This document shows positions 61,766-64,000 of a DNA stretch of 64,000 bases, piece after piece. This DNA comes from Anaeramoeba flamelloides (Eukaryota > Metamonada > Anaeramoebidae). Within the stretch, counting starts at the first letter, position 1. Each line of letters starts with the position of its first letter. A program made the translations under genes and the position numbers. Location: assembly GCA_027625915.1 (NCBI GenBank), contig JANTQA010000042.1, positions 1,810,001 to 1,874,000 of the forward strand, read 5' to 3'. The notes under the pieces are model-generated. The model worked only from the letters and a program-made list of their open reading frames with translations, was not told where the DNA came from and ran no database searches.

Positions 61766-62825
61766 TAAACTCAATTCCAAAAAATTGGGGCACAACTTCA
61801 AAATCAATTTAATTCCAAGAAAAGTGATATTTGACTCTTAAATAGAAACATGAGATATTAACAATCAAAGTAAATAATTTTAAAGTTAATTATTTATCAT
61901 TTTTTTTCATTATTTTTTGATTTTTGATTTCCAATAATTTTTTTGATTTTTTTGTATTCTTTTTTTCAAATAAAAAAAAAAATTTTTTTTTTTCAAAACT
62001 TTTCGAAAATCTCAAAATCACTTTAAAATGAAATTTAAAAGTTTTCATTCTAATCACAAAAAAAAATTTTTTTTTTCTCTCAAAAAGAAAAAAGATTCTT
62101 TTTTTATCGAGAAAAAATTTTTTTGAAAAAAAATCATGATTTGGTGTGCTAGGACACATGGCCTACAAACAGACCTTATTATTATTAATGAAAGTGTGAA
62201 TACTGAATGTATTATTAATGATATTATCAAAAAAATCAAAGGAAATTCAACTCGCTAATTCAGAATATAGTGAGTTGAAATGGATTTTCCAAAAGGATGG
62301 AGCTTGCCACATACCTCAAAAAAAAAACACAAACTTGCTTAAATCGGGGATGTAATGTTCTGGACCCTTGATCCCCAATTCCACTAGATTTAAATCCAAT
62401 TGGGAATTTATTGATACTAAACTGAAAAATTGTAACCAAAAAACGAAGAAGAATTTTTAAAATTTTCACTAATGTATGAAATACTTTGAGTTGGGAAACC
62501 TAAGATAATTAGTAAACTCTATATTTAAAAGGATGGATTTAGTTATCAAAAGACAAGCTGAATCTATTAATAGTTTTTATTAATTTTTCTTTCAATAAAA
62601 ATGGATTTTTTTGGTAACCATGTTCCAAAAATTGGGGCACACTTTTTTTTATTTTTTCTTTTTTATTTTTCGAATTGAATTTTAAATTTACTATAAAATA
62701 TATAAATAGTATTAATTAAATATTTTCCGGTTTTTTATTATTTTAATGTTCAAGTATCATGTATTTTGGAGTATATTTTTATTAATGTAATCTTTTTTTG
62801 TGTCCCATTTTTGGAATTGAGTTTA
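61766..62825 (+). mobile_element. Tc1/mariner element, degenerate (1,060 bp)
   Basis: Termini: TAAACTCAATTCCAAAAAAT at the left, TTTTTGGAATTGAGTTTA at the right, both with GGGGCAC or GTGTCCC next and TA at the edges. On the plus strand, 62140-62480 carries the transposase C-terminal half in broken frames: the IWCARTHGL/NTEC block, WIFQKDGACHI (second catalytic Asp of the DDE/D triad) and a LDLNPIGN block in another frame. The N-terminal half is replaced by AT-rich DNA. An internal terminus-like sequence (TTCCAAAAATTGGGGCACAC) at 62620-62642 suggests a second, smaller element. It cannot be active. Confidence 0.78.
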
Positions 62826-63026
62826 TGTACCTTCAAATTATGCCAATAGAGAAGTGTCAAAAAATTATGATCGCCTAAGAAGGCCAAAAAAGACAATTGA
62901 TTTTTGAAATCATTTTTTTTTTTACATTTTTTAAGGAAAAGAAAATTAATATATTGATTTTATTTCTTATACCATTCAAAGTTTTTATTATGTTTATTAG
63001 TATTTTCGTCACTCTTACAGTATAAA

Positions 63027-63583
63027 TAAACCTATGAGTCAGTCAAAGTGGAATCAAAAAAAAATATATTTTTTTCCAAAATCAATTATTTTTTATAATT
63101 GTCCATTTGAAGAACAAATAAAAAGTAAGTTGAATAATATACATCAAAGGAAAGTTGATATTCTGTAAAATAAAACTAACAAATCCCTATATTTTTTTAA
63201 ATTGAAAAACTCAAATTCTTAGAGTAAGTACCTCATTGAGAAAAACTAGAATGTGTATTTTGATCTTCAATTGAAGATCCTAAGAAATTCAAATAGAAAT
63301 AAAAATTATTTATCTACAATTGCTTCCAATGTTCCAGTAACATTGAAAAAAACATGTTTTTACCAAGTAACTATCGATCTTGCAATAAAAAAAAAATGCA
63401 AATGACTTAGGTGTCAAAAAAAAATCGAAAAAAAAAATCACAAAATGAAAAAATGTGAAAAAATGATTTCAGTTTGCAAATTTTTCAAAATAAATATTTT
63501 CTTTTGAAATCCATTTAAACCCTATAAGTACATGTAATCCACTTTCCATAACTGCCCCCCTTTGACTAAAAAATATTTAGTTT
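63027..63583. mobile_element. Family C mariner-type MITE, copy 2 (557 bp)
   Basis: Starts TAAACCTATGAGTCAGTCAA, ends CCCCCTTTGACTAAAAAATA then TTTAGTTT. The interior matches 52962-53671 around TTGAAGAACAAATAAAAA, ATTGAAAAACTCAAATTC and CCAAGTAACTATCGATCTTG. Confidence 0.68.
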
Positions 63584-64000
63584 TTATTGTAATAAATATG
63601 AATAAGTAATTTTTTTATTTTTTTTTGAGTTGATTTTTTTTTTAATTGAACAATAAAAATATTATTATTGAATCTATTATAAAATATTAGTATTGTCTTA
63701 ATAAGGTAATTTTAACCATTAATTTATTTAAAAATTCTAAAATTTTTACTCTTAAACGAAACTTTTATTTTATCATAAATTTTGATAGTTTCAAAATCAA
63801 ATTTTCTTCATTTTATGTGGTAATTAGATTATTTTTCACAAAATCCAAAATCAATATTTTTCTTTCAAAAATTGATTTAAATTATTTTAACAATATTTGG
63901 GAAATCCACAAACCCATTTATAAAAAAATTTTTCAAAATTGAAATTTATTAGAATTTTTTTTTGAAACCCAGAAAATTATTTTTTACAAACTTTAACATA
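63584..64000. other. AT-rich window end
   Basis: No gene or repeat was recognised. Confidence 0.35.

Overview
The window is very AT-rich DNA (roughly three quarters A+T by eye) from a unicellular eukaryote. Genes have GT-AG introns (donors such as GTATGA, GTAAGT and GTAATG; acceptors usually ATAG or TTAG), proteins carry poly-asparagine runs, and the gene set is eukaryotic signalling plus enzymes common in low-oxygen protists. An Anaeramoeba-like metamonad or another amoeboid anaerobe fits. That placement is inference; no rRNA or tRNA gene was found to support it.

Layout. 1-282 (minus) is the 5' end of a heterotrimeric G-protein alpha subunit that runs off the window. 3366-6010 (minus) is a seven-exon low-molecular-weight thioredoxin reductase with several phase breaks. 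14195-15554 (plus) is the last exon of a TRIM-like protein (half B-box, coiled coil, filamin-like and SPRY-like parts). 20602 to about 29020 (minus) is an intronless giant gene with six PH/helical/SH3-like repeats followed by a RasGAP domain, split by one base in an A6 run. 34311-34467 (minus) is the first exon of an SH3 protein. 40069-46257 (minus) is an intact five-exon CoA-disulfide reductase/rhodanese fusion with an N-terminal membrane segment. 50205-61273 (plus) is a five-exon SAPS-domain (PP6 regulatory subunit) gene with a 6.58-kb first intron.

Between and inside the genes lies a dense population of transposon relics. They include truncated LINE 3' ends ending in A- or AAT-rich tails, a mariner-type fossil at 61766-62825, and at least eight families of short inverted-repeat elements. 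Many of these start TAAACTC or TAC and abut TA; one family abuts TTAA. Some are inserted into each other: the stack at 52199-53918 holds three other elements, and 51187-51633 contains a member of its own family. Several sit in introns and make up most of the intron length.

Functional links. The two flavin reductases (thioredoxin reductase, and CoA-disulfide reductase fused to rhodanese) point to thiol/disulfide and sulfane-sulfur handling under low oxygen. G-alpha, RasGAP, SH3, TRIM-like and SAPS genes are signalling components. Nothing suggests operon-like linkage. Three host genes (thioredoxin reductase, RasGAP, SAPS) lose frame by one base, mostly in A/T homopolymers, while two others are perfectly in phase. 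Assembly error, gene decay and frameshifting all remain possible.
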